A stretch of DNA of 64,000 nt, taken from NCBI GenBank assembly GCA_030606485.1, contig JAUWGH010000009.1, forward strand, positions 1-64,000. The letters are read 5' to 3'. Below the pieces are notes generated by a model, which saw only the letters and a list, made by a program, of their open reading frames with translations, made no database searches and had not been told where the DNA came from. The DNA is from Promethearchaeota archaeon (GTDB lineage: Archaea > Asgardarchaeota > Lokiarchaeia > Sigyniarchaeales > SOKP01). Within the stretch, counting starts at the first letter, position 1. Each line of letters starts with the position of its first letter. Shown in pieces: positions 19,978-29,742 of the stretch. Made by a program: the position numbers and the translations under genes.

Positions 19978-20895
19978 GTGCTGAAAGTTCTTTTTAACAA
20001 CATTTGCATAACTTGAGATAACCGGGGATATTTATTCGGATTTTCTATTAGAGAAATTTCATATAAGGGGAGACGGTTATTTTATCTGGGGAAGGAAGAA
20101 TTTTCAGGTCCTTGGTTAAGATTTAAAAGATCTGATCTTAAAGGAACTGAGGCTTCAGTATTTTTGAAAAACGTCGAGCCAACTCCAATTTATAAGTTAA
20201 TAAACACAAAAACGGGGGGGTCAATTGATCGAGTTACTATAGATCTAGATCTCAATGAATACTTAAAAAAGAAGATACGTGATACAAATAGATTAAGGAA
20301 TAATTTAGATCTTTCTAAATCCATCTATATTAGAAAATATATTGATGTATTTCAATTTAAACAACCTTATAATATCGCTTTTTTCACGTTTAAAAATATT
20401 GCTCCATTCAAATTGGACGATGTATCTTTCTATATGTTTCTCGATTTTGATATCAATGGATTAGATGGATTTGATAATGATTTAGGCGTATTCGATGAAG
20501 AAGAAGGAATTATTTTCCAATATGATGATACCAATACTTATGCTGGTTTCTGTTCTATTAAACAACCTAGTAGTTTTGAAGTGTCAAATTCCAATAAAAT
20601 GTTATCGCGAGCAAAATCAATTCAATTAAATAATATTATTGAAGATAAACCTGGTGAAAAAACTTCTGCACTTGCATGGAATTTAGGAACATTGAATAAG
20701 GGAGAATTACTACAAATTCCTATTATTATATCTGGTGGATTAAGCAAGGAAGAATTATTGTCAAATCTAAAAGAAGGCAAAAAAAGAGCTAACTCATTAA
20801 TTCCACAGGTATTAAAATCGATAAATTCGCGAGTAAGACAAATTCAAGATGAAAAATTTGTAAAAATGAATGAAACCACTACAGAAGAGTGCTAA
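19978..20895 (+). pseudogene. Hypothetical protein with in-frame TGA at 20014-20016; intact remainder is the listed ORF 20164..20895
   Basis: SD-like GGAGGTG precedes GTG 19978. Frame LKVLFNNICIT*DNRGYLFGFSIREISYKGRRLFYLGKEEFSGPWLRFKRSDL continues into the downstream ORF. Confidence 0.5.
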
Positions 20896-21153
20896 GGTTT
20901 TCAAGTTTATAAAAAATCCAATTAATGATTCAATTAATTAAAACATTTGTATTTAATTGATAAAAGGCTGGCCTAGCTCTGGATTTTATAAAAATTTTCT
21001 TTTTTATAAATTAAATTTTTTTTCTCAAAATTAAAAATAAATACTGTGTTGATTTAAAACAGCAAAAATAATATTTATCAAGTAACAATTTTAAAGTATT
21101 AAATAGAAGGTGAATTAATAAAAATTTAAATAATTGACAAGAGTTAATTTAAG

Positions 21154-22092
21154 ATGAAAAAAAAATATCCGGCAATTTTGTCTATTTTAATTACTCTATT
21201 TATATTATGGATATATTTTTTCTCAAATTGGGATCAAATTCTTGTTAATTTAATCATTTTAAATGTCATAATTTTTATATTACGTTTTGTTTTTATTCGT
21301 TTAGCAAATTTAGTTTTAAAACGTCGTATTTACATAGTTGTTATTTCAGCTAGTTTTAATATTGTTTGGATCTTCTTCATATTCTGGTTATTGTTTGTAA
21401 TATCTTCTGATCTTGTAGTTTCTCTTGTTTCTTTTTTAGTAGTTGCAATTTCTTTAACTTTAAAAAATATAATTAACAATATTGCATCTGGTGCAATAAT
21501 ATTGGCAACAGAACCATTTGATGTTGGTGATTTAATCGAAACAAGTGAAGTTCAAGGAGCAGTAAATGAAATTTCATTGAATTATACTAAAATTAAGGAG
21601 TTTGATGGTGTAATTACGTATATACCAAATAAAGATGTTTTAAATAAATCTTTAAAAAAATTTACTTATAGAAAATTAAAGCCAATTGAACAATTAATGG
21701 ATGAAGAAACTCAAACTAAGAAGAAAAAATATAAAAAATATTTGAAGAACATTGATAAGTTATTATTGAGGGAAGAAAAGATAACAAAATATACTAAAAC
21801 TGTAGAAATATTATCTAAAATAGATCCAAATAAACTTGAAAATTTATTATCACCAGTTTTTGACAAATATGAAAAAATTTTTGGGATTAGGCCAGAATAT
21901 ATTATTGAAACCACTGGTTTTCGATGTGTTACAACATTTTATTTAATGGCTAAAAGACCCCTGCTAATTTTGCAATACACAGATAATTTTCTGAAAGAAT
22001 GCATTTTTCAATTATATCACGATGATGTTTTTGATGGGTGGGAATCTTATATACAAGATGAACTTAAATTGAAATCTAAAGGGGGGGGCTAA
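21154..22092 (+). CDS. MscS-like mechanosensitive channel protein
   Basis: TM segments then IINNIASGAIILATEPFDVGDLIETSEVQGAVNEISLNYTKI. Confidence 0.78.
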   Translation: MKKKYPAILSILITLFILWIYFFSNWDQILVNLIILNVIIFILRFVFIRLANLVLKRRIYIVVISASFNIVWIFFIFWLLFVISSDLVVSLVSFLVVAISLTLKNIINNIASGAIILATEPFDVGDLIETSEVQGAVNEISLNYTKIKEFDGVITYIPNKDVLNKSLKKFTYRKLKPIEQLMDEETQTKKKKYKKYLKNIDKLLLREEKITKYTKTVEILSKIDPNKLENLLSPVFDKYEKIFGIRPEYIIETTGFRCVTTFYLMAKRPLLILQYTDNFLKECIFQLYHDDVFDGWESYIQDELKLKSKGGG

Positions 22093-22099
22093 ATAATTT

Positions 22100-22999
22100 A
22101 TGGCGATTTTCAATTCTGATTTAGAAGCAATTATTTTTATTATAATTATTACTATTTCATTGATTTTTATTGATAAAGTTATTTCTTTTTTTCTGGATAA
22201 AAGTAAAAAGGTATCTATTCAACAAAAAAATGGAATCTATTTTATTATAAGGACCATTTCGGTAATTATAGTAATTTTCTTTGTTCTAGAAGGATTTCCT
22301 TCATTTGAACTTATTGATCCAACTTATAAGGCAATCCTTACAAGTGTCACAAGTACAGCGATAGCATTTGCATCAAGTGAAATTTTTGCTAATTTTATGG
22401 CTGGATTTGTTTTAATCGCGATCGGACCATTTGATATTGGAGATATTGTAAAAATAGATACTGATAAAGGAATAGTAAGATCTATATCTATGACTAAAGT
22501 TATTCTTGAAACTTTTGACAACATATTTATTGTAAAATCAAATAGTGAAGTTATTTCTTCAAAAATTGTCAATTATACAACTAAATTAAGGAATATTAAA
22601 CGATATGTGGATTTTAAAAAGAAAGTTCAAAGCCCCCAAGATAAGGGAGATATTCGTATAAAAATGAAAACAAATATGGATGAAATAGTTGAAAAAAATA
22701 CTAACTTAATGGCTTTTTTTAGATCATTTTCTAGGAGACAAAATCCAGATTTACATACCTATACATTTAGAATGCATTTTCAATATGAAAAATTTCGAAT
22801 AAAATTAGATAAAGTCGAAGGATTATGTACAAAATATAAAAAAAAATTTGGTTTTAAACCAAGATACAATATCATTGGTTTTAGCTCTCACATCATTATT
22901 AAATTTCGAATATTATCTTTAGATCCAAAAAAGATTCTTGAAAATAAACCTAAATTTACCAACGACCTCTATAAAATCATTTTTAGTCATAATATGTAA
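22100..22999 (+). CDS. MscS-like mechanosensitive channel protein (second copy)
   Basis: IAFASSEIFANFMAGFVLIAIGPFDIGDIVKIDTDKGIVRSISMTKVILETFDN. Confidence 0.78.
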   Translation: MAIFNSDLEAIIFIIIITISLIFIDKVISFFLDKSKKVSIQQKNGIYFIIRTISVIIVIFFVLEGFPSFELIDPTYKAILTSVTSTAIAFASSEIFANFMAGFVLIAIGPFDIGDIVKIDTDKGIVRSISMTKVILETFDNIFIVKSNSEVISSKIVNYTTKLRNIKRYVDFKKKVQSPQDKGDIRIKMKTNMDEIVEKNTNLMAFFRSFSRRQNPDLHTYTFRMHFQYEKFRIKLDKVEGLCTKYKKKFGFKPRYNIIGFSSHIIIKFRILSLDPKKILENKPKFTNDLYKIIFSHNM

Positions 23000-23121
23000 T
23001 TGCTTATTGTAAAAAACACGCTTTAAAGAAAAATTGAGAGGAACAAAAAATTATTTAAAATTTAATTATACTTCTCTTCATTATTCTAATTATATAATAA
23101 AATTGACTAAGAATTTTCATT

Positions 23122-25929
23122 ATGAATGCTAAAAAAATTGTAATAACTCCTGAAACTCATTGGGACCGTGAAACTTTATATATTTGAGATATAAAGCACG
23201 ATTGGTATCTTCCTTTTCAGGAATATCGAGCAAGGCTTGTTCAGCTTATGGATCGACTATTAGAAATTTTAAGGAAGGATAAAAATTATTCTAATTTTAC
23301 ATTAGATGGACAAACCATCCCAGTTTTAGATTATTTAGAAGTAAAACCCCAAAAGAGAGAAGAAATAGAAAAATATGTAAAAGAAGGGCGATTATCAATA
23401 GGCCCATTCTTCATTCTACCAGATGAGTTTTTAATTAGTGGAGAATCATTGATAAGAAATTTAATGTTAGGGCATAAAATTGCCAGATCTTTCGGAAGAA
23501 TAATGAAAGCAGGATATATTCCAGACCCATTTGGGCACATTGCACAGCTTCCACAAATTTTAAGCGGTTTTGAATTACCATCCTTTTTATTTATGAGAGG
23601 TTTTGGTAATGAATTTGAAGAAAACAACCTTAATATGGAATTTAATTGGCAAGCTCCGGGTAATGCTGCCTCAATTTTAGCGATACATTTAATAATGGGC
23701 TATGGTTCAATTGCCAATATAAATACAAATATATATAACGGAAAATATAAAAACGCTCTAAGACAAATTAGAAGGCGAGTTAAGAATTTAGAAAAGTATA
23801 TTGCTTCTGATGTAGTTTTATTGAATAATGGTTCAGATCATTTGTATGCACAACCTGAAATCTCTACAATTGTGAGTCAATGGAATGAGGAATATGGTAA
23901 AGATAAAGTTTTAGTCCAACAAGATTTCGAATATTATATTAATGAAGTCTTAAAATTCAATCCTAAATTGAACACATATCAAGGAGAATTGAGATGGGGG
24001 AGATATTTTCATTTATTATCAGGTGTTTTTTCAGCCAGAATGTGGATAAAGCAACAAAATACTGAAATTGAATATTTATATGAAAAATACGCAGAACCAT
24101 TCTCTACAATGGCTTGGGCATTGGATAATACTAGTTCTTTTGAATATCCAAAGGATTATTTATGGACAGGATGGAAATGGTTGATAAAAAATCATCCACA
24201 TGATAGTATTTGTGGGTGTAGTATTGATGAAGTCCATCAAGAAATGAAAACAAGATTTCAATGGGCAGATCAAATTGGAAATGAAATTTTAAAGGACTCC
24301 TTTTTAGAAATTGTTAAACAAGTAAATTTGGACAAAACCAGGGATAAAAAAATTGCTTTATTTGTTCTTAATCCTCTCCCATGGCATCGAAAGGATATTA
24401 CATTTTTTGATTTAATAATTCCTATAAAGGAAAAGTCAGAACAATATCCAGATCCTGTGAGATTAATTGATAATAACGGAAAGGAAATTCCGACACAGAA
24501 CTTTTTGATTGAAGAACAACCAAGATACACAGAAGAACATAATAGTACTTATCGTTTCACATTTTTAGCAGATGTCCCGGCATTAGGGTATAAAGTTTAT
24601 TATTTTATTTTGGGAGAAAGTCCAAAAGACCAAAATAATCAAGGAAATTCACTCTTAAAAGCAGAAAAGAACGCTTTAGAAAACAAATATTATAAAATTA
24701 CAATCAATGAGGATGGAGCATTAGATGTATTAGATAAAGAATGTGGTAAAGAATATAAAAATATATGTATCTTCGAAGATGTTGGAGATTGGGGCGATGA
24801 GTATGATTATTCATGGCCAAAAAGTGGCACAGGAGATAGACGAATATTATCAACTAGTTTTAAAGATTGGAAATATAATCTTGTTGTGAAAGGACCTACC
24901 CAAATAACTGGTAAAATTGAATACACTTTCAATCTTCCCGTATCATTATCTAAAGATCGTTCTGAACGAGCCAAGGAATTAATTAACAATCAATTGTCTC
25001 TCTATATTACTCTTTATGAAGATATAAAGAGAATTGATTTCAAGGTAGAATATAATAATGATAGCAAAGATCATCGATTACGAGTTCTCTTTCCCACAGG
25101 CATTAAGAGTAAGGTAGTTCATGCAGATGGACATTTTTATGTAGTTCCAAGAAATGTGGAGTTACCTAATGATGAAAGATGGGCCCAAAAAGCACTTGGA
25201 ACCAATCATGAAAAAGATTTTGTTGCTGTTAATGATAATAGGACATGTATAGCTGTTTTGAACAAGGGTTTACCTGAATATGAGGCAATACAGAATAAAG
25301 ATGGAATAATAACTCTTGCAATAACATTACTAAGGTGTGTTGAGTGGTTATCAAGGACAGATTTAGCTACTCGTGCATCAAATGCAGGTCCCGATTTAAA
25401 AACACCTGAAGCACAGTGTTTAGGAGACCATACTTTTGAATTTTCACTGGTAATCCAAGAAGGTTTAGGTGATTGGTTAAATTCAAGAATTCACATTTAT
25501 GGTAAAGAATTCAATTGTCCCTTAATTACATTTCTTCCTTCAAGTGTAAATTCAATGTATCATGCATTAAATAAAATCCTTTTCTTAGGAATGACTTTTT
25601 TAAAATTGGAATTACAACATAAATCAAAAAATCTTCCTTTAAGCTTTAGCTTTCTAAAAATTGACAACCCAAATGTGCAATTATCTGCCTTAAAAAAGGC
25701 TGAAAATGGAGATTATTTAATAGTTCGACTTATAAATATATCAAACAATACTGAAAAGGCAAAACTTAGTTTTTATAATAATATTAAAAATATTGAAATT
25801 CTAAATCTTTTAGAAGAGCAACCAACTAATAGAATAAAAGCAACAATTTTTCAAATCGACACAAATCAATTGGAAATTATATTAGAACCCCATGTATTAG
25901 CTAATATTAAGGTAATAATTTCAAAATGA
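23122..25929 (+). CDS. GH38-type alpha-mannosidase, predicted join(23122..23172,23203..25929)
   Basis: ATG 23122 gives MNAKKIVITPETHWDRE, then a 30-nt insert with TGA, then WYLPFQEYRARLVQLMDRLLEI in the same frame; GYIPDPFGHIAQLPQIL and HPHDSICGCSIDEVH downstream. Confidence 0.85.
23173..23202 (+). other. Predicted 30-nt BHB intron in a protein-coding gene
   Basis: CGTG(23167-70)/CACG(23197-200) 4-bp central helix, 3-nt bulges AAA (71-73) and ATT (201-203), 8-bp inner helix CTTTATAT/ATATAAAG, loop ATTTGAG. Excision restores HWDREWYLPF and removes the TGA. Confidence 0.8.
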
Positions 25930-25974
25930 ATTTCTTATAATTCTCTTTTTATAATATATAACTAGAGGAGGAAT

Positions 25975-27519
25975 ATGTCAAAAAAGAAACCTATGTCTAA
26001 CGTCAATCAGTTTATTTCTTTTGTTGAAACTCCTCCTGAAATATCTAAATTAATGGTAACATTAACTAATCAACCCAAAGATTGTCATATCTTGGATAGT
26101 GGTTGCGGTAAAGGCATTTTTTTAAAGAATTTAATATCATCTGGCTTTACTAACATTGATGGAATTGAAATAGATCCGGGTTTATGTGATTATCTTAGGT
26201 CATCTTTTAAGGACATTGAGTTATATAATGAAGATTTTTTAATTTGGAAAAGTCCTAAAAAGTATAATGTGATTATTGGAAATCCCCCTTATTCACATTA
26301 TAATTCTTTACCAAAGAAAATTCAAAAAGAAGTTTTTTCTTTAACAAAAACTGGAGAATCCGATATTTATTATGCCTTTATTATTAAATCAATTGAATTA
26401 CTCAGGGAAAATGGAGAATTGATCTATATAGTTCCTTATCAATTCTTTTATAATACTCATGCAGAAATTGTAAGGAAAAAAATTTTAGAAAATGGCTATT
26501 TTGAAATTTTAATTGATCTTGACGAAGTTAGACTATTTGAGGGGGAATACCCCGAAACTATTATTTTTAAATTTGTTAAAACAGAAAATAGAAGTTATAA
26601 AAACATTGAAGTATTTCGAATAAAACATAGGAAAGCAAGACCAGAAAATATTTTTAAGAAATTTATTGAATCTCTCAAAGAAAAAAAGGAGAATGAACTT
26701 TTTTTCTACTACACTAAACTAAATTTTGGTAATTATAGAGAAATTTGGTCTTCATATCCTTCAATTGATATTCCAGAATATAAGAAATTAAAAGATCTTG
26801 CCTTTGTTGGAGTTGGATTAGTTTCTGGTTTTGATAAGGCGTTTAGGATTAAAATAAATGAAGATAAATATTATAATGAAAGAGAAAAGAACTTAATTTT
26901 TAATTTTATTAAAGCTATGAATTGTAAAGGTTTTAGGGTCGAAGGTTTTGAGAAATATATTCTGATGGATGAAAAAATAAAAGATGAAATATATCTAAGT
27001 AAAAATTATCCAAATATCTATAAAAAGATGGTTGAATTTAAAGAACAAATGTCCACTAGATATATGCCGAATCATAAAAAATGGTTTCATTGGCAAGCCT
27101 TGAGAAATAAAATGACTTTAGATAAATATATGGAATTGCCAAAAATTTTTGTCCCAACATTGGATCGAAGTAAAGTAAATAGATTTAGTTTTAGTGATAT
27201 GAAAGCTTATCCTTCAGGTGATGTGTTAGTGATTATTCCGTTTAAAATAGATCCCTACTTTTTACTTGGATATTTGAACAGTGTTTTTTTTCGACAGTAT
27301 TATTTATCTCACGGTGCGAAAAGAGGTTATAGAATTGCTTTTACCCAGAGAATTATGTCAAACATAAAAATTCCTGTATTTGAAAATGAAGAATTAAAAA
27401 ATATAGCGAATTTAACTAGAGAAATACTTAATAACAATGATTTTAATAAACGAAAATCTATTGATGATATTATTAATAATGCATTGGAAAAAATGAAGCA
27501 ATTAGACAAAAGTAAATAA
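25975..27519 (+). CDS. Eco57I-type N6-adenine DNA methyltransferase
   Basis: LDSGCGKGIFLKNL SAM site, VIIGNPPYSHYNSL catalytic motif, C-terminal target-recognition-like region. Confidence 0.83.
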   Translation: MSKKKPMSNVNQFISFVETPPEISKLMVTLTNQPKDCHILDSGCGKGIFLKNLISSGFTNIDGIEIDPGLCDYLRSSFKDIELYNEDFLIWKSPKKYNVIIGNPPYSHYNSLPKKIQKEVFSLTKTGESDIYYAFIIKSIELLRENGELIYIVPYQFFYNTHAEIVRKKILENGYFEILIDLDEVRLFEGEYPETIIFKFVKTENRSYKNIEVFRIKHRKARPENIFKKFIESLKEKKENELFFYYTKLNFGNYREIWSSYPSIDIPEYKKLKDLAFVGVGLVSGFDKAFRIKINEDKYYNEREKNLIFNFIKAMNCKGFRVEGFEKYILMDEKIKDEIYLSKNYPNIYKKMVEFKEQMSTRYMPNHKKWFHWQALRNKMTLDKYMELPKIFVPTLDRSKVNRFSFSDMKAYPSGDVLVIIPFKIDPYFLLGYLNSVFFRQYYLSHGAKRGYRIAFTQRIMSNIKIPVFENEELKNIANLTREILNNNDFNKRKSIDDIINNALEKMKQLDKSK

Positions 27520-27530
27520 TTACTTAAAAA

Positions 27531-27695
27531 CATATTGATATTATTGGACATGCATCAAAAAAGGATATTAGTTTAGCAATAGAAACAATTAATCCATATA
27601 TTATAATTCCTGTCCATACAGATAATCCTATTTGATTTGTTGACAATTTTGATAAAGTAGTCCCTGTAAAAGAAGGTTATTCTTTTAAATTATAA
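27531..27695 (+). pseudogene. C-terminal remnant of a metallo-beta-lactamase/RNase J-like protein
   Basis: Frame HIDIIGHASKKDISLAIETINPYIIIPVHTDNPI*FVDNFDKVVPVKEGYSFKL; GHAS and IIPVHTDNP motifs, no N-terminal domain, internal TGA at 27633-27635. Confidence 0.6.
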
Positions 27696-27864
27696 AGTAA
27701 TTGCTAATTACCAAAAAATAAAATTTAATCTTGGATATTATTATTATAATCTTAAAAATGTTTTAAAATTGTAATCCAAAAAAAGCATTTATTAAAAATA
27801 AAAGTTAAAAACTTATATGAAAAGGAATTTATTACTATAAAGCGTTAAGGATTAAAAGGTTAAT

Positions 27865-29727
27865 ATGTCACAATCTCAAAATATAGCTAGATTGGATTTT
27901 ATAAATTTTCCTCAGAAAATTTTAATTCCTAATCAAGATTTTCAGTTGAATTTTCAAATTACAAATAATTCTGCAAATTCAGAACTTTATAAATTAATTA
28001 TTAGTGTAGAGAATTTAGATATTATACAATCCGAAGAGTTTGCTAAAGGTTTACAATTTAAGGGGAATGAAACTCAGCAGTTTAAAATAAATTTACGCCC
28101 TAAAATTGATGGACAAGGTAAAATAACATTTAATATAACTCATCTGAAAACTGTTCAATACACCGTTAAAGTGCAAAAAATAAGAGAGATTGTATCAATA
28201 AGTAAAATTAATGAGATTTTTGGTAAAGAATACATTTCTTCATCAGATATGGAGGATCTTTTCTTCAAAGATGAGTTTGTAGTAAATATGAGTGATATTG
28301 AAATTCAAGAAGCTCTTAATATATTGGATCTACCCGATGAACCCCCTGTTGCATCAGAATATAGTGAAGAACTTTCCTCTCCATTTTGTCCTCCCGAACA
28401 AAAAAATATCATAATTAAAAAAATTGCAAAAGCCTACTTTACGAAAAAGGAACTTGTAAAATCATTTAAAATAATTGAAAGATTATCAGATGTTAATGAG
28501 CGATGGAATTTATACTCTGATTTGGTTAGAGCATATGCATTTATTAATGTTAAAGAAGCCGTTGATTATGCTGGTGTGATTCCTGATAAGAAAAAAAAAG
28601 ATAATTTGCTTAAAAATATTGCATTAGATATAATTTCAATTGATGCTGAACAAGCAAGTCAAATTGCATTACTAATTGATGACTCTAAATTAAAAGAAAC
28701 ACTCTTATCAGAAATATTATTCAAATGTGTAAAGGGAGAACCTTTATTAGCTATAAAAATATCAAATCTTATTGAAGATTTAACTTTAAGGATATTAGTT
28801 TTATTTGAAATTTGTTCTGCATTATTAGCGCAAAATAATAAATCAAAAGTATTAGAACTTTTACAACTAATTTTAAAGACGCTTCTTATTGAAAAATCTG
28901 TTAATTTAGCAGAAAATAAGTTTAATAATTTTAATTTTCATCTATTTATAAATTCTATTCATGCTATTGCTGAATTGGATTCTCCAAAATCTGCTGATGC
29001 CTACATAAAATCACTTAAAGATAAAAAATTGAGAAAAAAAATCAAAAAGGATCTATTTGAGGTAATTTATAAAATGGTTGATGAGACACGCACAAGAATT
29101 GATCCAATCATTGTGATTAATCAATATTTCCTGATAAATACATATTCTTCAACTATTTTTGGGGAATTATCAAATTTTGCAAATATGGATGGTAATATAA
29201 GTGAAAATATATTATCTAAAAATTTTAATTTTAAAATATTAGTATTTTGTCTATTTGGGTATTCATTTCATACATTTCCCTTTTTTGATAGGATTTATAA
29301 TGAATTAAAGAAAGAAAACAGTAATTTATTTGCATATTACACATTACCCGTAAAAGGAAAGCATAATGAAAGTGATTCTATCATAATAAAAAAAACAATT
29401 AAACATTTTTTCAAATCAAATTTTTCACAAATGAATAATGATATTTATCTTTTCAATTTGGATTTCATTCCGTATTTAAATGCACCCACAATTATTATGG
29501 AGTCTGATCCCACTATAAATAATTCGATTCAATCAAAAATAAACAGTAAATTGGGAAATAAAATAAGTTTTATTCTCGATAATGGAGTTTTTAAAGGTGG
29601 GGATATCCCAAAAATTTTAAAATCCATATTTACTAACAACAATTTTAAAATTATCAATTTAGTATTATCTTATGAAATACTAAATAATTATATTTTATTT
29701 AAGGACTTTCTTAAGGCATTGTTATAA
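27865..29727 (+). CDS. Hypothetical protein: N-terminal beta-rich region plus helical repeats
   Basis: 620-aa ORF; N-term resembles an Ig-like fold, then repeated ISIDAEQASQIALLIDD / VNVKEAVDYAGVIPD units. Confidence 0.65.
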   Translation: MSQSQNIARLDFINFPQKILIPNQDFQLNFQITNNSANSELYKLIISVENLDIIQSEEFAKGLQFKGNETQQFKINLRPKIDGQGKITFNITHLKTVQYTVKVQKIREIVSISKINEIFGKEYISSSDMEDLFFKDEFVVNMSDIEIQEALNILDLPDEPPVASEYSEELSSPFCPPEQKNIIIKKIAKAYFTKKELVKSFKIIERLSDVNERWNLYSDLVRAYAFINVKEAVDYAGVIPDKKKKDNLLKNIALDIISIDAEQASQIALLIDDSKLKETLLSEILFKCVKGEPLLAIKISNLIEDLTLRILVLFEICSALLAQNNKSKVLELLQLILKTLLIEKSVNLAENKFNNFNFHLFINSIHAIAELDSPKSADAYIKSLKDKKLRKKIKKDLFEVIYKMVDETRTRIDPIIVINQYFLINTYSSTIFGELSNFANMDGNISENILSKNFNFKILVFCLFGYSFHTFPFFDRIYNELKKENSNLFAYYTLPVKGKHNESDSIIIKKTIKHFFKSNFSQMNNDIYLFNLDFIPYLNAPTIIMESDPTINNSIQSKINSKLGNKISFILDNGVFKGGDIPKILKSIFTNNNFKIINLVLSYEILNNYILFKDFLKALL

Positions 29728-29742
29728 AGGCGTAATAAAAAA

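Noticed and set aside
23185-23187. Selenocysteine or simple read-through at the mannosidase TGA
   Set aside because: The flanking 10 codons are absent from the conserved GH38 motif, and the whole 30 nt fits BHB geometry, so splicing explains both the extra codons and the TGA. No SECIS-like element was identified.
27531-27695. BHB intron at the TGA of the metallo-beta-lactamase remnant
   Set aside because: A weak wobble-rich fold can be drawn, but excision would remove conserved residues and break the frame.
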